From contig MIAO01000098.1 in NCBI GenBank assembly GCA_001829155.1, forward strand, positions 11,909-54,442: a stretch of 42,534 nucleotides of DNA, written 5' to 3'. This DNA comes from Spirochaetes bacterium GWB1_36_13 (lineage in GTDB: Bacteria > Spirochaetota > GWB1-36-13). Of this stretch, positions 15,751 through 24,367 are shown piece after piece (the stretch's first letter is position 1; every line of letters begins with the position of its first letter). The notes beneath the pieces were generated by a model. The model was not told the DNA's origin and made no database searches. It saw nothing but the letters and a program-made list of their open reading frames with translations. The translations under genes were made by a program, and so were the position numbers.

Positions 15751-16994
15751 TGAACTAGCTCTCCTGTCAATTGTTTTTTTTCTTCATTCCAGCGGCAGAT
15801 AATTTTATAAAATTGATTGACTACCAAAGGCTTTGCTATCGTAACGGGCAGATAAGACGAAGTATGACCGAATGAATAGGTGTCAGTTGTTTTTTCACAA
15901 AGTAAAACTTCTTCCCTTCCTTCAAACTTCCGGTAAAACTTATTTTTTTCCGCCATTGCTTTTTCAATCACCGCAAGGCTTCTTTTCTTTTTAACCGCCT
16001 CCGGGATATTTCCCTTCATTGAATACGCCTTGGTCAGCGGGCGGGGCGAGTATCGGAAAGAATGCACATGGGAAAAACCGGCTTTTTCTATGATTTCAAG
16101 ACTCTCTTGAAAATCTTGGTCTGTTTCTCCCGGAAACCCTATAATCAGATCGGTTGTCAGATTAAAAAAAGGGTTGATTGTCCTGATTTGAGAAACAAGC
16201 GCTAAAAAGTCTTCTTTTGTATATCTGCGGTTCATATTTTTAAGCACCGGATTGCTTCCGCTTTGAAGCGAAAGATGAAGGTGCGCTACCATTTTCGGAT
16301 TGGAAAAAAGACTGATAAAATCCTCATCCACTAAATCGGGGTCTATGGATGAGACATGAATGCGGAAATCCCCTTTTATAAGAAGGAGTTTTTCAATCAG
16401 TCCGCCCAAATTTTCCCCTTCTGATAAGTATTTCCCAATTGTGATACCGGAAAGAACAATTTCTTTATACCCCGCTTTTAAAAGGGCTTCAAACTCTGAA
16501 AGACAATCTTCCAAAGGCTTGCTCACCGGCCTTCCCCGTACCAGGGGAATAATACAGTAAGAACAAAAATGATCGCACCCGTCTTGAATCTTCAGATTGA
16601 CCCTTGTAGTGGATGAATCCACCGGAGGCGTGTATTTGAAACGGGAAGGTTCTTCCTCGAAAAGAAAATCAAGATTATCCCAGTTTTCGATTGCTTTTGG
16701 TATCAGGTATTTAAAATCATTGGAAAGATAAAGAACATCTTTTTTCTTTTCTACAGCTTTCGCAAAACAGCCGGTGACAATTGTTTTCGCCGTTTTATTT
16801 TTTGTGGAACGGCTGATTAAATTCCTTGTTTTTGCCTCGCTTTTTGAGGTTACAACACAGGAATTGACAATAAATAAATCAGCTTGAATATCATCATCTA
16901 CAATCTGATGACCCAGATTTTTAATCTCAGTCGAAACCGATTCAATTTCATACTGGTTTAAACGGCATCCCAAAGAATAGATTTTAACATTCAT
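15747..16994 (-). CDS. mtaB: tRNA t6A37 methylthiotransferase MtaB
   Basis: A 415-residue radical-SAM methylthiotransferase. The N-terminal UPF0004 domain holds the three auxiliary cluster cysteines (Cys10, Cys46, Cys76). The SAM cluster motif CDHFCSYC is at 140-147, preceded by RVNLKIQDG and followed by IPLVRGRPVSKP. LHLSLQSGSNPVLKNMNRRYT and TDLIIGFPGETDQDF complete the core, and a C-terminal TRAM-like region follows. The short SLGCRLNQ N-terminus favours MtaB (ms2t6A formation) over MiaB or RimO. It overlaps XPB by 4 bases and follows the receiver-ATPase gene by 5. Confidence 0.9.
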   Translation of the reverse strand: MNVKIYSLGCRLNQYEIESVSTEIKNLGHQIVDDDIQADLFIVNSCVVTSKSEAKTRNLISRSTKNKTAKTIVTGCFAKAVEKKKDVLYLSNDFKYLIPKAIENWDNLDFLFEEEPSRFKYTPPVDSSTTRVNLKIQDGCDHFCSYCIIPLVRGRPVSKPLEDCLSEFEALLKAGYKEIVLSGITIGKYLSEGENLGGLIEKLLLIKGDFRIHVSSIDPDLVDEDFISLFSNPKMVAHLHLSLQSGSNPVLKNMNRRYTKEDFLALVSQIRTINPFFNLTTDLIIGFPGETDQDFQESLEIIEKAGFSHVHSFRYSPRPLTKAYSMKGNIPEAVKKKRSLAVIEKAMAEKNKFYRKFEGREEVLLCEKTTDTYSFGHTSSYLPVTIAKPLVVNQFYKIICRWNEEKKQLTGELVH

Positions 16995-16999
16995 AGAAT

Positions 17000-17935
17000 T
17001 TAAACTTCATTGATAATAAGAGAGGGAGGATTGTCTCTCTTCTTTTTTTCTTTCTGAATGAGAACAACAATTTCTGTTTTTTTATTTTTTTCAATATTTA
17101 CATAAAAATCGCTGGCCATGGAACGGACCGTATGAATTCCCCGTCCTGAATCAGCCTGTTCAAAAGCTTCAAAATCCCCTTCTGCGAGAGCTTTTTCAAT
17201 ATCAAGACATTTTTTAATACTTTTAAGCGCTATTTGTTTTGTAAGCGAGCCTTCCAAATCCGTCACACAAAATCCAAATAATTCACCATTATGTCCATAT
17301 TCAACGAATACTTCATCTTTTTCTTCTAAAACCAGATGCTCTCCCTTTTTTTTCAAATCTGTTTTACCTCTAGCATGATAAAGCGCATTGGTCAGGGTTT
17401 CTTCCAGAAAATAACGGATATCATAAGAAACATCTTGCGGAAGACCGGCTTTCTGGACAGCAAAATTGACTATCTCATCCATAAGATCATGAAGCATATG
17501 AGAACTTTTTAAAGAAACTCTGACCGTTTCAACAGGGTTTTTCAGGTATTTTTCAAAACCAAAAAAATTCTTACTTAAAAGTAGTTCGATATAAGGGGCA
17601 AGCTGTTCCTGAGCGTATTCTTTGCTTAAAATATTTCCGACATCGTATTTCATTGCCAGATCAATATGTTTGTTAATGTTGGAAGAAGTAAGCATGATCA
17701 TAGGTGTCGAAGTTTTTATTTCCCGAAAATATGAAATCAGGTCAAACCCGTTTTTATCGGGCATTTCGATATCGGAAAGAATTAAATCTACTTGATTTTC
17801 ATGATATTTTTTAATTCCTTCATCTACTGATTCTGCCAGAATAACAGAGAAGCCTTTTTCGGAAAGAAGTTTTGAAACCATTAGCCGATGAAGCTTGGTA
17901 TCATCTACATATAAAATACTTCTTTTTTCACTCAT
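17000..17935 (-). CDS. response regulator with C-terminal HATPase (RsbW-like) domain
   Basis: A 311-residue fusion. Residues 1-120 form a receiver domain with the acidic pair DD11-12, phospho-acceptor Asp55 (LILSDIEMPDKNG) and Lys105. From about residue 140 there is a GHKL ATPase: N box EETLTNALYH (178-187) and GFCVTDLEG, then the ATP-lid glycine motif DSGRG (262-266). There is no HisKA helix with a phospho-histidine, so it is more like an anti-sigma/serine-kinase ATPase gated by phosphorylation than a classical sensor kinase. It is 3 bases from the HD-GYP regulator, so the two likely share an input. Confidence 0.85.
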   Translation of the reverse strand: MSEKRSILYVDDTKLHRLMVSKLLSEKGFSVILAESVDEGIKKYHENQVDLILSDIEMPDKNGFDLISYFREIKTSTPMIMLTSSNINKHIDLAMKYDVGNILSKEYAQEQLAPYIELLLSKNFFGFEKYLKNPVETVRVSLKSSHMLHDLMDEIVNFAVQKAGLPQDVSYDIRYFLEETLTNALYHARGKTDLKKKGEHLVLEEKDEVFVEYGHNGELFGFCVTDLEGSLTKQIALKSIKKCLDIEKALAEGDFEAFEQADSGRGIHTVRSMASDFYVNIEKNKKTEIVVLIQKEKKKRDNPPSLIINEV

Positions 17936-17938
17936 TGC

Positions 17939-19060
17939 CTATCCCTTTGACATAATAAAATCCAGAATATTTGTTTTCGGTAGAGATTTATTTTCTACAT
18001 GCTGATAAATATCATGGATTTTTCCTTCCAGATAGAGTTTTTCAAAAGCATCTACCACTTTCGGATCAAATTGGGTTCCTCTGTTTAAAATAATTTCTGA
18101 CAAAGCTTCCTGTTCTGTTTTTGAAGGTTTATAGGGTCTAGGAGAAAGAATGACATCAAACACATCTGCTACGCTGATAATCCTTGCAACAAGAGGGATC
18201 TGCTCTTCCTTGAGACCGTCAGGATACCCTTTGCCATCCCAGCGTTCATGATGGTATTTAATACCCTCTACAATGCTTTTAAAATAATTGATCGGTTTAA
18301 TAATTTCAGCGCCGATACTGGCGTGTTTTTTGATTGCAGCAAATTCCTGATCCGTCAGCTTGCCGGGTTTTTGAAGGATTTGGTCAGGAATCCCGATTTT
18401 TCCGATATCGTGGAAAAATCCGGCATATTTAACCATCTCAATGTTTTCATTGGGAAGATCCAGCCCTAAAGCAAGTGCTTCAGAGATATATCCTACACGA
18501 AGGACATGGTATCCGGTTGTTAAATCTTTGTATTCAATCGCTTCAGAGAGGCTGATTGCCATTTGTTCCAAAACTTCAGAAAGGCGGTTGACCAGTCTTT
18601 CATTCATTTTATTGGTTTCAATCAGATGGTCGTAAAGCTGATCATTTTTTTTCAGGAGTTTGTTTTTTTCATTGATGAGCTGGGTAATTCTGAAAGCAGC
18701 ATTGATTCTGGAAGTCAAAATATCAATATCAATCGGTTTTTGAATATAGTCGTCCACAATTTTTAAAGAAGAAATTTCTGTTTCTTTCTGCGCCTTTGCC
18801 GTTACCATAAGAATATAAATAAAAAGGTCATGCTCAAAAGCCCATTTTTTAATTTTCTGGGATGCTTCCAGCCCATCCAGTCCGGGCATCATGTAGTCCA
18901 TCAAAATAATGTCGGGAATATATTCTTTTGACGCAAGAATATTGACCGCATCCTGCCCGTTGCCGGCTGTTTTCACTTCAATATCCATAAAAGATTTCTG
19001 AAGAGTGAAGGTCAGCATTTTTAAAATAAATGGGTCATCATCAACTATTAAAAACTTCAT
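17939..19060 (-). CDS. response regulator with HD-GYP c-di-GMP phosphodiesterase domain
   Basis: A 373-residue protein. The receiver has Asp55 (IILMDYMMPGLDG) and a conserved Lys-Pro (QKP). A coiled linker covers about 125-165. The HD-GYP domain has FFHDIGKIGIPD (His217-Asp218) and HHERWDGKGYPDG (270-282), both complete, and the later ISVADVFD stretch. Intact motifs predict hydrolysis of cyclic di-GMP in response to phosphorylation. RpfG-like proteins of this design often control motility. GAAG/AAGG sites precede the ATG. It is flanked at 3 bases on each side by the CYTH gene and the receiver-ATPase gene. Confidence 0.93.
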   Translation of the reverse strand: MKFLIVDDDPFILKMLTFTLQKSFMDIEVKTAGNGQDAVNILASKEYIPDIILMDYMMPGLDGLEASQKIKKWAFEHDLFIYILMVTAKAQKETEISSLKIVDDYIQKPIDIDILTSRINAAFRITQLINEKNKLLKKNDQLYDHLIETNKMNERLVNRLSEVLEQMAISLSEAIEYKDLTTGYHVLRVGYISEALALGLDLPNENIEMVKYAGFFHDIGKIGIPDQILQKPGKLTDQEFAAIKKHASIGAEIIKPINYFKSIVEGIKYHHERWDGKGYPDGLKEEQIPLVARIISVADVFDVILSPRPYKPSKTEQEALSEIILNRGTQFDPKVVDAFEKLYLEGKIHDIYQHVENKSLPKTNILDFIMSKG

Positions 19061-19063
19061 ACC

Positions 19064-19615
19064 TTACTTCTCCATCAGCAAATCAATATAATATTTCGGT
19101 TCGATATCTTCATCTTTGATGCCTATTTTTTTAAAAAGGTCACAGATGATCTTTTCCACTTTCACTGCTTCACTTTCATTTTGCGCAAGAACTTCAATTT
19201 CAATAAACTCTCCCAGTTTTTCCACTTCATTATGCTCAATGGAAACATCATATCCTTCAAGATCTTTTACAACATAAAGAGAAGTCTTCTTTTTCTTTTC
19301 AATAAAAGGAAGATACCCGATATGTCTGAAAAAAGCCCTCATCTGAGGAATATCCGATCCTGAAATATCAATTTCATGCTCATCGTTTACTTCGGTTTTA
19401 TCAATAAATTTCTTTTTCTTGTAGGAAAGAATTTTTTTCCCTTCCTCAATCCGGATCCTGAAAATAGGATCCTTGTAAATATTGATTCTCTCAATATTGA
19501 TCGGGGCAAAATAAACATCTTCTTTATGCTTTTCACCTTTATAAAAAGCGATTTCCTTAATTTTGTCAAGGATTTTAAGGTCTTTTAAATAAGCTTTTTT
19601 TTCTATTTCAATCAT
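19064..19615 (-). CDS. CYTH-domain protein (class IV adenylate cyclase/triphosphatase fold)
   Basis: A 183-residue protein beginning MIEIEKKAYL, the ExExK signature of the CYTH tunnel fold. Further charged strands follow: FRIRIEEGKKILSYKKKK, EHEID, and later SIEHNEVEKLGEFIEIEV, which supplies the metal-binding glutamates. Family members act on triphosphates: CyaB-type adenylate cyclases, thiamine triphosphatases or inorganic triphosphatases. The pattern with GEFIEIE and a C-terminal EDIEPKYYIDLL is typical of the CyaB group, but the reaction cannot be chosen from sequence. It opens a run with two signalling genes. Confidence 0.85.
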   Translation of the reverse strand: MIEIEKKAYLKDLKILDKIKEIAFYKGEKHKEDVYFAPINIERINIYKDPIFRIRIEEGKKILSYKKKKFIDKTEVNDEHEIDISGSDIPQMRAFFRHIGYLPFIEKKKKTSLYVVKDLEGYDVSIEHNEVEKLGEFIEIEVLAQNESEAVKVEKIICDLFKKIGIKDEDIEPKYYIDLLMEK

Positions 19616-19649
19616 TTTTTCCCCAAATCTATTCGAACAAAGCGTTTTT

Positions 19650-20123
19650 TTATTTTTTTAACTGTTTGTAAAGATTTGCCATTTCAAGCACGGTCATCGC
19701 AGCGTCAAACCCTTTATTTCCTGCTTTTGTCCCGGCTCTTTCCACCGCCTGTTCGATTGTATCAGTGGTCAGCACTCCGAAACTTACCGGAATCGGGCTT
19801 TTTATGGCAATCTGAGCCACTCCCTTCGATACTTCAGACGCCACAAAATCAAAATGCGGCGTTGAACCGCGGATCACAGCGCCAAGACAAATGACTGCAT
19901 CCAGGTTTTCCTGATGATTTTCGATTAAAACAGCAAGAGCGGAAGGGATCTCAAAAGCCCCCGGAACCTTTATTAAAACAATATCTTTTTCATCTACTTC
20001 ATGACGCATCAGACAATCAAGGCTTCCCTGCACCAGTTGTTCTACAATAAAAGAATTAAATCGGGAAGAAATAATACCTATTTTTAAGCCTTTCCCCGAA
20101 AGTTGACCTTCGATTTTTTTCAT
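19650..20123 (-). CDS. ribH: 6,7-dimethyl-8-ribityllumazine synthase
   Basis: A 157-residue protein of normal length. Family blocks are in order: [49 protein letters not shown], and [19 protein letters not shown] followed by NKGFDAA. The last steps of riboflavin synthesis use it to join the pyrimidinedione with dihydroxybutanone phosphate; it usually forms a 60-subunit shell or a pentamer. GGAGAG precedes the ATG. No other riboflavin genes are near, and the 112-base leader is too AT-rich to hold an FMN riboswitch. It may head the downstream minus-strand operon. Confidence 0.97.
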   Translation of the reverse strand: MKKIEGQLSGKGLKIGIISSRFNSFIVEQLVQGSLDCLMRHEVDEKDIVLIKVPGAFEIPSALAVLIENHQENLDAVICLGAVIRGSTPHFDFVASEVSKGVAQIAIKSPIPVSFGVLTTDTIEQAVERAGTKAGNKGFDAAMTVLEMANLYKQLKK

Positions 20124-20235
20124 AATCTCTCCATTAACTCAAAAATATAACTATTAAAAATTAATACTTTTTCCTCTCAAAAACGAATGCTTCCTCTTAT
20201 TTTTCATGTAAAAATCATCTTTCTTCCATAAAAAA

Positions 20236-20592
20236 TCAACTTAATTTTTTAATAGTCTCCAAAAGTTTCTCTTTTTGAAAAGGTTTTAATATCCAATCAT
20301 TTGCTCCCAGAGCCAGTCCTTCCTTTTTTTTATCCTCTTCAAACTCTGTGGTCAGAATGATAATCGGCTTGGAAGCATAGGAAGGATTTGACTTTATTTT
20401 TTTGATAAAATCAATTCCGTTCATAACCGGCATATTAATATCGACAATAAAAAGATCCACCGGAGATGCGGTCAGTTTTGAAAGAGCATCTTCTCCGTTA
20501 TCCGCTTCTAAAACGGTGTATCCCGCTCCTTTCAAAGCAAGCGTCACAATTTTTCTCATTGAAAGTGAATCATCCACATTCATAACAACCAT
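20236..20592 (-). CDS. cheY: CheY-like single-domain response regulator
   Basis: A 118-residue receiver ending the chemotaxis operon. It has the acidic pair in VDDS, the phospho-acceptor in LFIVDINMPVMNG, Thr in IILTTE, and the Lys-Pro of WILKPFQ. The sequence opens MVVMNVDDSLSMRKIV, typical of the CheY proteins encoded with CheA in many non-enteric bacteria. It is the best candidate for the regulator that binds the flagellar switch. AGGAGG precedes the ATG, 17 bases after the MCP-like gene. Confidence 0.93.
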   Translation of the reverse strand: MVVMNVDDSLSMRKIVTLALKGAGYTVLEADNGEDALSKLTASPVDLFIVDINMPVMNGIDFIKKIKSNPSYASKPIIILTTEFEEDKKKEGLALGANDWILKPFQKEKLLETIKKLS

Positions 20593-20609
20593 AAAATCCT
20601 CCTGTTTTT

Positions 20610-21977
20610 TTATTGATACTGGATAGAATTTAAAACTATTTTTTCGTCTTCTATCTTCACATTTTTCTGAAAATCTTCAATAATTGATTTTTGAAGATTT
20701 TGATTTGGTTTTTCAAAAGAATAGCCCAGCCGGGACAATAAAGGCTCCTGAGTTTTAATTATTTCTTGGATATGTGCTAAAAAATGAATAATATTTTCTA
20801 TCTGCTGGCGTGTAATGTCTTGAAACTGGAGTGATTCCAGAATATTATCCATACTCCGGTTGACTTTCATAGTGGACTGGCTTAGACTGATAGACAGATT
20901 GGCGCTTGATTCATAGGATTGAATCAAAAGGCTTAAAACTTCTTCTGATCTTTTATTTGAGTTTCCTAGATTTTCAACTATTTCAACTGTTTTTTCAATT
21001 TTTGCTTTCAGGCTTTTATCATGATAATTTTTAAAATCATTCACAATATTGCCGAGCCCGTTAATCAAGTGATTGGTTTCCGCGTTCATTTTCTGGATTT
21101 CATTGACAATCACTTTAAACCTGAGACCTGTCTGCCCCGCTTTGACAGCCTCTATCGACAAATTCAAAGAGATCACCCGGTTGCGTTTTGAGATATTTAA
21201 AATATTATCGAGCAAAGCCTTGCTTTGTTCAATCAGATGGGAAATTTTAACCGATTCTTCCTGGTTGTATTCATTGATTTTTTTTAGTTCTTTAATCATC
21301 TCTGAATATTCGCTGAAAGCATCTTTTGATTTATGAATCAATTCTTCAAAACTGATTCCTTCTTTATTTTTCAAAAGACTGAGGCTTTCCTCCGCTTTCC
21401 GGCTTGCCCCGCTGTTTTCGTTTGAAACGACATCAAATTTTTCAATCAGGTTCATGGCGGCTGTTTCTGTTTTTTCGATTACTTTTTCTAAAAACAGTTT
21501 AATATAAGGAATTCTGAAATAAATTTCTAAAAAAGTTCCTACAGACTGAAAGACTTCCAGAAACTGCTGAAAATTTTCCATATCATAGGTTTTTAAAAAC
21601 TCTTCGTAATTTTGAAGCTTTTCTTTCAAATCAAAAAACTTTTTTTCATCATTTTCAAGAGGATTATTTTTAAGCTTATCTATTTGTTTTTTATGTTTTT
21701 GGAGAATAGAAATACTTTTATCTAAAAGATTTTCCATAAAACCCATTTCGTTTTCTGATAGGCTCTCCCCTGCTTTTTTTTCTTCTTTCAGTTTTTCATG
21801 GGAACTAAAAAGAAAAAAAACTGTCAAAAGAAAAAGCAGAAAAACAGCTCCCATTGCTATGAAAGAGAAATAAGAAAGACTGACAATTGAAAAAAAGAAC
21901 TGTAAAATATGAAAAATAAGAATTAATAGTATAAAAACAAGAAAAACAATTGTTTTTTTCTTTGATCCGAAAAGCAT
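20610..21977 (-). CDS. membrane protein with divergent MCP-like signalling helix
   Basis: A 455-residue protein. Two membrane segments come early (about 8-28 and 32-54) with only a few residues between them, so there is no periplasmic sensor. The rest is almost entirely alpha-helical and polar. A region around residues 270-300 (SKRNRVISLNLSIEAVKAGQ, then GLRFKVIVNEIQKM) is a weathered copy of the chemoreceptor hairpin tip; the usual [19 protein letters not shown] is not intact. Further on, LQFQDITRQQIENI is a motif often found in atypical receptors and CheZ-like helical proteins. It lies between cheX and cheY in the operon, so a role in receptor arrays or in CheY-P handling is likely but inferred. 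AGGAGG precedes the ATG. Confidence 0.75.
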   Translation of the reverse strand: MLFGSKKKTIVFLVFILLILIFHILQFFFSIVSLSYFSFIAMGAVFLLFLLTVFFLFSSHEKLKEEKKAGESLSENEMGFMENLLDKSISILQKHKKQIDKLKNNPLENDEKKFFDLKEKLQNYEEFLKTYDMENFQQFLEVFQSVGTFLEIYFRIPYIKLFLEKVIEKTETAAMNLIEKFDVVSNENSGASRKAEESLSLLKNKEGISFEELIHKSKDAFSEYSEMIKELKKINEYNQEESVKISHLIEQSKALLDNILNISKRNRVISLNLSIEAVKAGQTGLRFKVIVNEIQKMNAETNHLINGLGNIVNDFKNYHDKSLKAKIEKTVEIVENLGNSNKRSEEVLSLLIQSYESSANLSISLSQSTMKVNRSMDNILESLQFQDITRQQIENIIHFLAHIQEIIKTQEPLLSRLGYSFEKPNQNLQKSIIEDFQKNVKIEDEKIVLNSIQYQ

Positions 21978-21991
21978 ATTTACCTCCTGTT

Positions 21992-22438
21992 TTATTTTTG
22001 TTCAAAAAGCTGGACTGAAAACTGAAAAAACGAGCCTTCAGCCTGAAAAAAAAGCGTGATTTCATTCTCGGCTATACTTTCATCGTGGAGTACTTGAGGC
22101 ACTTTGACTTCGTAGTGTTTTTCCTTTTCATCCTGAAAAACAACCCTTAAAATATTTCCTGAAATCACATTTAAAAGTTCCAGCAGACAGTCTTCCTTTT
22201 TTTTACTGTCAAGATTTTCAAAATTTTCCGCAAAAATATTTTCAACTGCTGTTTTCTGCATATCCTGATTGAGATAAAGATAAAAAAATCCCTGAAAAGG
22301 CTTTATAATTTCTGTTTTTATAATAATATCCCACGGTTTTTCTAAAACCAGCGTATCAACTTCTTCTACATCAATAAAAAACATATCAGCAAAAACTTTT
22401 CGAATCGTTTCTGCTATCAGTTTCCTGTTTTTTATCAT
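21992..22438 (-). CDS. cheX: CheX-type CheY-P phosphatase
   Basis: A 148-residue protein with the CheC/CheX/FliY phosphatase pattern: one catalytic helix with Glu87-x2-Asn90 (LLELLNVISGNI), preceded by a helical start and a central beta sheet (FQGFFYLYLNQDM). A single E-x2-N helix and the length suit CheX, a dimer that dephosphorylates CheY-P, common in spirochaetes and Thermotogae. The overall sequence is divergent, so family assignment rests on this motif and on the neighbours, a receiver gene overlapping by 4 bases and cheD beyond. Confidence 0.75.
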   Translation of the reverse strand: MIKNRKLIAETIRKVFADMFFIDVEEVDTLVLEKPWDIIIKTEIIKPFQGFFYLYLNQDMQKTAVENIFAENFENLDSKKKEDCLLELLNVISGNILRVVFQDEKEKHYEVKVPQVLHDESIAENEITLFFQAEGSFFQFSVQLFEQK

Positions 22439-22812
22439 TTTTCCGCCTTCAATAAATTTATTACTTTTTCCGGACTTAATGGTTTTTTAATAATACCCAG
22501 AATTTTAAAATTTTCTAAATATTTTTCTGTCACAAAATCAATCGGCGCAGAAGTAATGACGACTGATTTGTTTTCTAAAAGATTTTCTTCTTTCAGTTTT
22601 TTTAAAAAATCCAGTCCGTTCATTCCCGGCATGTTCAAATCTGTCACAATTAAATCAATTTTTTTGTTTTCAGATAAAACTTTTAAAGCTTTTTCCCCAT
22701 TTTCAGCATAATAATAAATTGCATCTGAAAATCCAGATATTTTAAAACACTTAGTAATAATCATCCTTGATACTTCTGAATCATCTACAACAAGAATTTC
22801 CTGAAACTGCAT
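22435..22812 (-). CDS. CheY-like single-domain response regulator (second of the operon)
   Basis: A 125-residue receiver: VVDDSEVSRMII, phospho-acceptor in LIVTDLNMPGMNG, Thr/Ser in VVITSAP and Lys-Pro in IIKKPLSPEK. It lacks any output domain. It overlaps cheX by 4 bases, suggesting that the two are made together and that this regulator is a CheX substrate. It differs clearly from the receiver at the end of the operon, so the two are not recent duplicates; one may act as a phosphate sink. Confidence 0.92.
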   Translation of the reverse strand: MQFQEILVVDDSEVSRMIITKCFKISGFSDAIYYYAENGEKALKVLSENKKIDLIVTDLNMPGMNGLDFLKKLKEENLLENKSVVITSAPIDFVTEKYLENFKILGIIKKPLSPEKVINLLKAEK

Positions 22813-22829
22813 TTACTCCCTCCTTTATT

Positions 22830-23309
22830 TTATATTTCCCACTTCTTACCGCCGGAAGAGATTTCAATTTTTCCATCCATTGTATCCATTCTGACCGTTC
22901 TGCTGATATTTCCCTCTACATCTTCCGCTATCACACCCATATTATATTTCCATAAAATTTTCTTAACAGCCAGAATATTCCTCCGTCCGATATCAAAACG
23001 GTAATGAGGATCCAGGATATTTGCGCCGCCTGCTATTTTTATCCAGCTTGTTTTTTGAACAAAGCCTTTTTTTTGCAGTTCTGAAAAAAAAAGAGGAATT
23101 CCTGTATCGGCAAAATAAGCCGGATGAGAAATCCGTTTTTCAGGGCTGATACTTGAGTCTGGAAGAGCAAAATGAAACATTCCGGATATTTTTTTCCCGA
23201 AATCATAAACCATTAAAGCAATGCAAGAGCCCAAAGCAAAAGTTTTCAAGCCGATCAAAGGATTGTCTGATACTTTAAAATCTCCTATTCCCACGATTAA
23301 ATCTTTCAT
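22830..23309 (-). CDS. cheD: chemoreceptor glutamine deamidase CheD
   Basis: A 159-residue protein with the CheD catalytic set: Thr23, Cys29 in ALGSCIA and His46 in MFHFALP. KIAGGANIL and FDIGRRNILAVKKIL also match. CheD deamidates receptor glutamines and, in Bacillus-type systems, is bound by CheC to adjust adaptation. It overlaps cheB by 4 bases, consistent with the three adaptation enzymes CheR, CheB and CheD being translated as a coupled block. Confidence 0.96.
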   Translation of the reverse strand: MKDLIVGIGDFKVSDNPLIGLKTFALGSCIALMVYDFGKKISGMFHFALPDSSISPEKRISHPAYFADTGIPLFFSELQKKGFVQKTSWIKIAGGANILDPHYRFDIGRRNILAVKKILWKYNMGVIAEDVEGNISRTVRMDTMDGKIEISSGGKKWEI

Positions 23310-24367
23310 TTTTTCCCTTCATTTTTTTTCAAAAACTGGAGAATGGAAAATGGGATTTCGGAAAGCCCCACCAGTTTTTCAGCTCCGCCGTTTTTATAAG
23401 CTTCCTTCGGCATTCCAAAAACAACTGAGCTTTCTTCATCCTGAGCCAGAGTTCTCGCTCCTGCGTTTCTCATTTCTAAAAGACCTGCGGCTCCGTCTCT
23501 TCCCATTCCTGTCAGAATCACCCCGACCGCGTTCATCCCGACACTTTCCGCAAGAGACGAAAAAAGAACATCTACAGAAGGTCGGTGTCCGTTTACCAAA
23601 GGATTTTGGTTTAATTTCACCCTGTACTGCCCCCCCGAACGCATTACTTCCATATGATAGTTTCCGGGAGCGATTAAAACCCTTCCTGTTACTACCCGGT
23701 CATTGTCTTCTGCTTCTTTTACTTCTACTTTTGCAATTTCATTGAGGCTTCGGGCAAACATTTTTGTAAAACCGGCAGGCATATGCTGGACAATAACAGT
23801 GCCGGGAAGGTCAGGAGGAAATTCCTCAACTATCTTTCTTAATGCCACTGTTCCGCCGGTAGATGCGCCGATAGCGATAATCTTATCGGTGGTTCCCTCA
23901 AGAATTTTTGGAAGAACTTTTTTCATCTCAAGAGGCTTTCTGTTTTTAAAACGGCTCACATCGATTTTAGAAGCGTTTTTTACTTTCTGAATCAGTTCCT
24001 GAAGCATATTTTTAAGCCCCTCTCTCACATTTGCGGCAGGTTTTAAGACAAAATCAACCGCCCCCGCCTCTAAAGATTCTAAAGTTACCTTCGCACCTTC
24101 AGAAGTCATCGAAGAAACCATCACCACCGGAAGAGGATACTGAGGCATCAGTCTTTTTAAAAATTCAAGTCCGTCCATTTTAGGCATTTCCACATCCAGT
24201 GTCAGGACATCCGGTTTTAAATAAACAATTTTATCCCTTGCCGTATAGACATCCGATGCTTTTCCCACTACCTCGATTTCAGGATCCATGGAAAGCCCTT
24301 TTTCTAAAAGATCTCTCACTACTGCCGAATCATCTATAATCAGCACTTTAATTTTATTATGATTCAT
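23306..24367 (-). CDS. cheB: chemotaxis response regulator methylesterase CheB
   Basis: A 353-residue protein. The receiver domain has Asp58 (LTLDVEMPKMDG), and the C-terminal methylesterase carries the triad Ser169 (IGASTGG), His195 (VQHMPAGF) and Asp291 (GMGRDGAAG). I choose the ATG at 24367 because AGAGG lies 6 bases upstream and the receiver begins immediately; longer in-frame starts run into cheR. It removes receptor methyl groups and deamidates glutamines when phosphorylated by CheA. The start overlaps cheR by 11 bases. A run of seven G on the coding strand (23630-23636) lies in the esterase part. Confidence 0.97.
   Translation of the reverse strand: MNHNKIKVLIIDDSAVVRDLLEKGLSMDPEIEVVGKASDVYTARDKIVYLKPDVLTLDVEMPKMDGLEFLKRLMPQYPLPVVMVSSMTSEGAKVTLESLEAGAVDFVLKPAANVREGLKNMLQELIQKVKNASKIDVSRFKNRKPLEMKKVLPKILEGTTDKIIAIGASTGGTVALRKIVEEFPPDLPGTVIVQHMPAGFTKMFARSLNEIAKVEVKEAEDNDRVVTGRVLIAPGNYHMEVMRSGGQYRVKLNQNPLVNGHRPSVDVLFSSLAESVGMNAVGVILTGMGRDGAAGLLEMRNAGARTLAQDEESSVVFGMPKEAYKNGGAEKLVGLSEIPFSILQFLKKNEGKK

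Noticed and set aside
20124-20235. Possible FMN riboswitch before ribH
   Set aside because: The leader is almost wholly A/T with none of the conserved GC-rich stems of the RFN element.
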